Positions 7,483-9,294 of a stretch of 9,294 bases of DNA are shown one piece after another. The translations under genes were made by a program, and so were the position numbers. Within the stretch, counting starts at the first letter, position 1. The number at the start of each line of letters is the position of its first letter. A model generated the notes under the pieces. It saw nothing but the letters and a program-made list of their open reading frames with translations, searched no databases and was not told where the DNA came from. The stretch comes from Spirochaetales bacterium (GTDB lineage: Bacteria; Spirochaetota; Spirochaetia; Treponematales; Rectinemataceae): positions 266,463 to 275,756 of the forward strand of contig JADLKI010000005.1 of NCBI GenBank assembly GCA_015657395.1, read 5' to 3'.

Positions 7483-8426
7483 CAAGGGAATTCGATTTGG
7501 TAATCTGCGCCATTGAGCGCGACATTCCGACTCTTGAAATTGGTCTGCCCTATATGCGGAAATACCTGTGTCCTAAGCGCATCATTATCATTACACCGCG
7601 CGCCTGTCATCCCGTATTGGCTTCGCTCAGGAACAAAATTGGGACAGCCTGCGAGTTGATCCTGATAGATGAGGACTTGCTCGTCGAGGGACTGAATAAC
7701 GCGTATGTCAGATCTCTCCTCGGCGCCCGCGGCGCGAACCCGCAGCGGAGCGGCTGGTATTTTCAACAATTTCTCAAACTATGCTATTCTCTCAATCCAG
7801 CGGCGAGTGACTACTATCTGGTATGGGACGCAGATACAATTCCCTTGCGGCCGATGAGGTTTTTTGGTGAAACGGGAAAGGTCATTTTCGAGAGATCCGA
7901 AGAATATAATGCCAGCTATTTCTTGACTCTGCAGAAGCTGATCGGGAAAGGCAAGACGTACGATTATTCGTTTATCTCCGAACACATGATGATGGAGAGA
8001 TCCACAGTGCAGGAGCTTTTGAAATTGATCTGCTCACCCAAAGTCACATCGCCCCGGGAAGTGGCGCAGCGGATCATCGCAGCCGTCGACGACGAGGCTC
8101 TTTCCATGTCAGGGTTTTCTGAATTTGAAACCTATGGCACATTTGCGGCGAGCACCTATCCAAACCGCTATGAACTGCGATCCTTACGATCCCTACGGCA
8201 CGGCGCCATGCTTTTTGGGCGTCAGCCTACTGTGGAAAATCTTTTCGCGCTGAGTCATCGGTACTGGTGGGCGAGTTTTGAGGCGTGGTCGATCTCCACA
8301 TGCAGGTCGAAAATGAAACGGCGCGCAGGTGGCCTGATCGGCGCAATCTGGACGGCAGCGGCAGTCAGGTGTGGAGGCGCGGCCTACAAAGCGTTTCTGG
8401 CTGAACCCGGAGCGGCGGCACAATGA
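7479..8426 (+). CDS. DUF6492-like protein, probable glycosyltransferase
   Basis: This protein of 315 residues resembles the DUF6492 group found in polysaccharide clusters; I know no biochemically characterised member. The N-terminal strand FDLVICAIERD is followed by a second strand, KRIIIITP. SGWYFQQFLKLCY (91-103) precedes YYLVWDADTIPL, where D117 and D119 form a DXD, as expected for a metal-dependent GT-A enzyme. FISEHMMM (165-172) and GFSEFETYG (212-220) look like conserved active-site blocks. The C-terminal 45 or so residues are basic and Ala/Gly-rich with a short hydrophobic stretch, possibly a membrane-contact segment. Start and stop are both four-base ATGA overlaps with GT25 upstream and GT11 downstream, placing it in the same assembly pathway. 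The gene is GC-rich. Family assignment is from memory of motif pattern; the glycosyltransferase activity is inferred. Confidence 0.75.
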   Translation: MTREFDLVICAIERDIPTLEIGLPYMRKYLCPKRIIIITPRACHPVLASLRNKIGTACELILIDEDLLVEGLNNAYVRSLLGARGANPQRSGWYFQQFLKLCYSLNPAASDYYLVWDADTIPLRPMRFFGETGKVIFERSEEYNASYFLTLQKLIGKGKTYDYSFISEHMMMERSTVQELLKLICSPKVTSPREVAQRIIAAVDDEALSMSGFSEFETYGTFAASTYPNRYELRSLRSLRHGAMLFGRQPTVENLFALSHRYWWASFEAWSISTCRSKMKRRAGGLIGAIWTAAAVRCGGAAYKAFLAEPGAAAQ

Positions 8427-9294
8427 AAATCGTCAAGGTGGCCGGAGGGCTCGGCAACCAGATGTTCCAGTATGCTTTTGCGCGGGCGCTTGAAGTACGA
8501 TCGGGCGAGGATGTCTATCTGGACACATCCACCTACGAGTATATGCCGGCGCACAACGGCTTCGAGCTGAACAAAGTATTTGCGGTACAATATAACGAGG
8601 CTCAGGAAGCGGATGTAGAGCGACTGGGCACAAGACCTCGTACGGCGGCCGAAAAAATCCGGCGCAAGTATTTTACCAAGCAATCTCACTATATCGACAG
8701 ATACTTTCGCTACGATCCGAAAATCTTCGAGCTGCAGGGCGACCGCTATCTCGAGGGCTGGTGGCAGACTGAGAAATACTTTGCGCCCATAACCGAGAAG
8801 CTGCGCGATGAATTCCGCTTCATTGCCGATCCTGGCGAACGGAACATCCACATTGCCGCGGCAGCGGGGGACAAAGCCGGTTCAGACGGGATCCAATTCG
8901 TCTCGATCCACGTGCGGCGTGGAGACAGCCTCAAGCTGCCAGAAACGCAAGTGTGTACCGAAGCCTATTACCGCAATGCGCTTACTCTGGCGCGGCAGCG
9001 ACTTGTCCGGCCACATTTCCTGGTGTTTTCCGATGATCTGCCCTGGTGTCGTGCCAACCTCGGTCTAGGCGAAGGTAATGCCATCTTCGTCGAATGGAAC
9101 CGCGATGCCGACAGCTGGCGCGACATGTGGCTCATGAGCCGTTGCAGTGGCCACATAATAGCCAACAGCAGCTTCTCCTGGTGGGGGGCCTGGTTGGATC
9201 CCAAACCGGACAAACTGATAATCGCGCCTGAACAGTGGTCGCTGGAAAAACCGTCGCGTTTGGGCTATTATCGCTACGATTTCAGGGACATTGT
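8423..9294 (+). CDS. Family 11 glycosyltransferase, alpha-1,2-fucosyltransferase-like (3' end outside window)
   Basis: This is a GT11 enzyme, the family of inverting alpha-1,2-fucosyltransferases that use GDP-L-fucose. The start is VKVAGGLGNQMFQYAFARAL (residues 4-23), the family's N-terminal signature with GGLGNQMFQYA. HVRRGD (163-168) is the GDP-binding HxRRGD motif, and the segment MWLMSRCSGHIIANSSFSWW (235-254) is the conserved C-terminal block. The frame is open to the window end: 290 codons are visible, close to the usual full length of roughly 290-300, so little is missing. The ATG at 8423 overlaps the previous stop by four bases. G+C is high (sampled lines 55% and 60%). Some GT11 members use other deoxy-sugars or acceptors, so fucose is likely but not certain. 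No GDP-fucose synthesis genes are in the window. Confidence 0.93.
   Translation, partial: MKIVKVAGGLGNQMFQYAFARALEVRSGEDVYLDTSTYEYMPAHNGFELNKVFAVQYNEAQEADVERLGTRPRTAAEKIRRKYFTKQSHYIDRYFRYDPKIFELQGDRYLEGWWQTEKYFAPITEKLRDEFRFIADPGERNIHIAAAAGDKAGSDGIQFVSIHVRRGDSLKLPETQVCTEAYYRNALTLARQRLVRPHFLVFSDDLPWCRANLGLGEGNAIFVEWNRDADSWRDMWLMSRCSGHIIANSSFSWWGAWLDPKPDKLIIAPEQWSLEKPSRLGYYRYDFRDI

Noticed and set aside
8384..8851. Reverse-strand open frame of 155 codons
   Set aside because: It lies opposite the GT11 gene, whose family motifs are unmistakable. The long reverse frame is explained by the high G+C of this part.
8808..9068. Forward open frame of 86 codons
   Set aside because: It is an out-of-frame shadow inside GT11 and contains no recognisable motif; the HVRRGD motif is in the GT11 frame.

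Overview
The window is a stretch of a surface-polysaccharide (O-antigen or capsule type) gene cluster. Every supported gene lies on the + strand, and the genes are packed so tightly that no gap exceeds about 41 bases. The order is: the 3' part of an ABC-transporter ATPase of the Wzt type; a GT2 glycosyltransferase; a GT4 glycosyltransferase broken by a one-base frameshift; two tandem paralogous GT-B glycosyltransferases; a second GT2; an intact GT4 resembling the ALG11 group; a GT25 enzyme; a DUF6492-like glycosyltransferase candidate; and a GT11 (alpha-1,2-fucosyltransferase-like) enzyme cut by the window end. There are no RNA genes, mobile elements or CRISPR arrays, and I see no promoter or terminator. 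The window looks like the interior of one long transcript.

The architecture suggests a Gram-negative bacterium that exports its polysaccharide by the ABC-transporter route. The genus cannot be read from this sequence. Base composition is mosaic. The first 240 bases have about 53% G+C by hand count, while the rest of the same ATPase gene (241-420) has about 42%. Genes from about 440 to 6400 are clearly AT-rich, with individual 60-base lines as low as 22%. From about 6420, and decisively from 6706, composition rises, with sampled lines at 55-67%. An AT-rich glycosyltransferase block of about 6 kb therefore sits between GC-richer flanks, as expected if a serotype-determining block was exchanged by recombination.

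Functionally, the glycosyltransferases would act in the cytoplasm or at the inner membrane face, adding sugars one by one to a lipid-linked acceptor. The Wzt ATPase, with its permease partner outside the window, would export the finished chain. GT11 suggests a fucose-like residue and GT25 a galactose- or glucose-like transfer, but substrates cannot be fixed from sequence. No nucleotide-sugar synthesis genes are present, so donors must be made elsewhere.

The items most worth a second look are the tandem paralogue pair with its repeated FWQ motif, the frameshifted GT4, the composition break inside the ATPase gene, the ATPase's lack of a C-terminal carbohydrate-binding domain, and the DUF6492-like gene coupled between GT25 and GT11.
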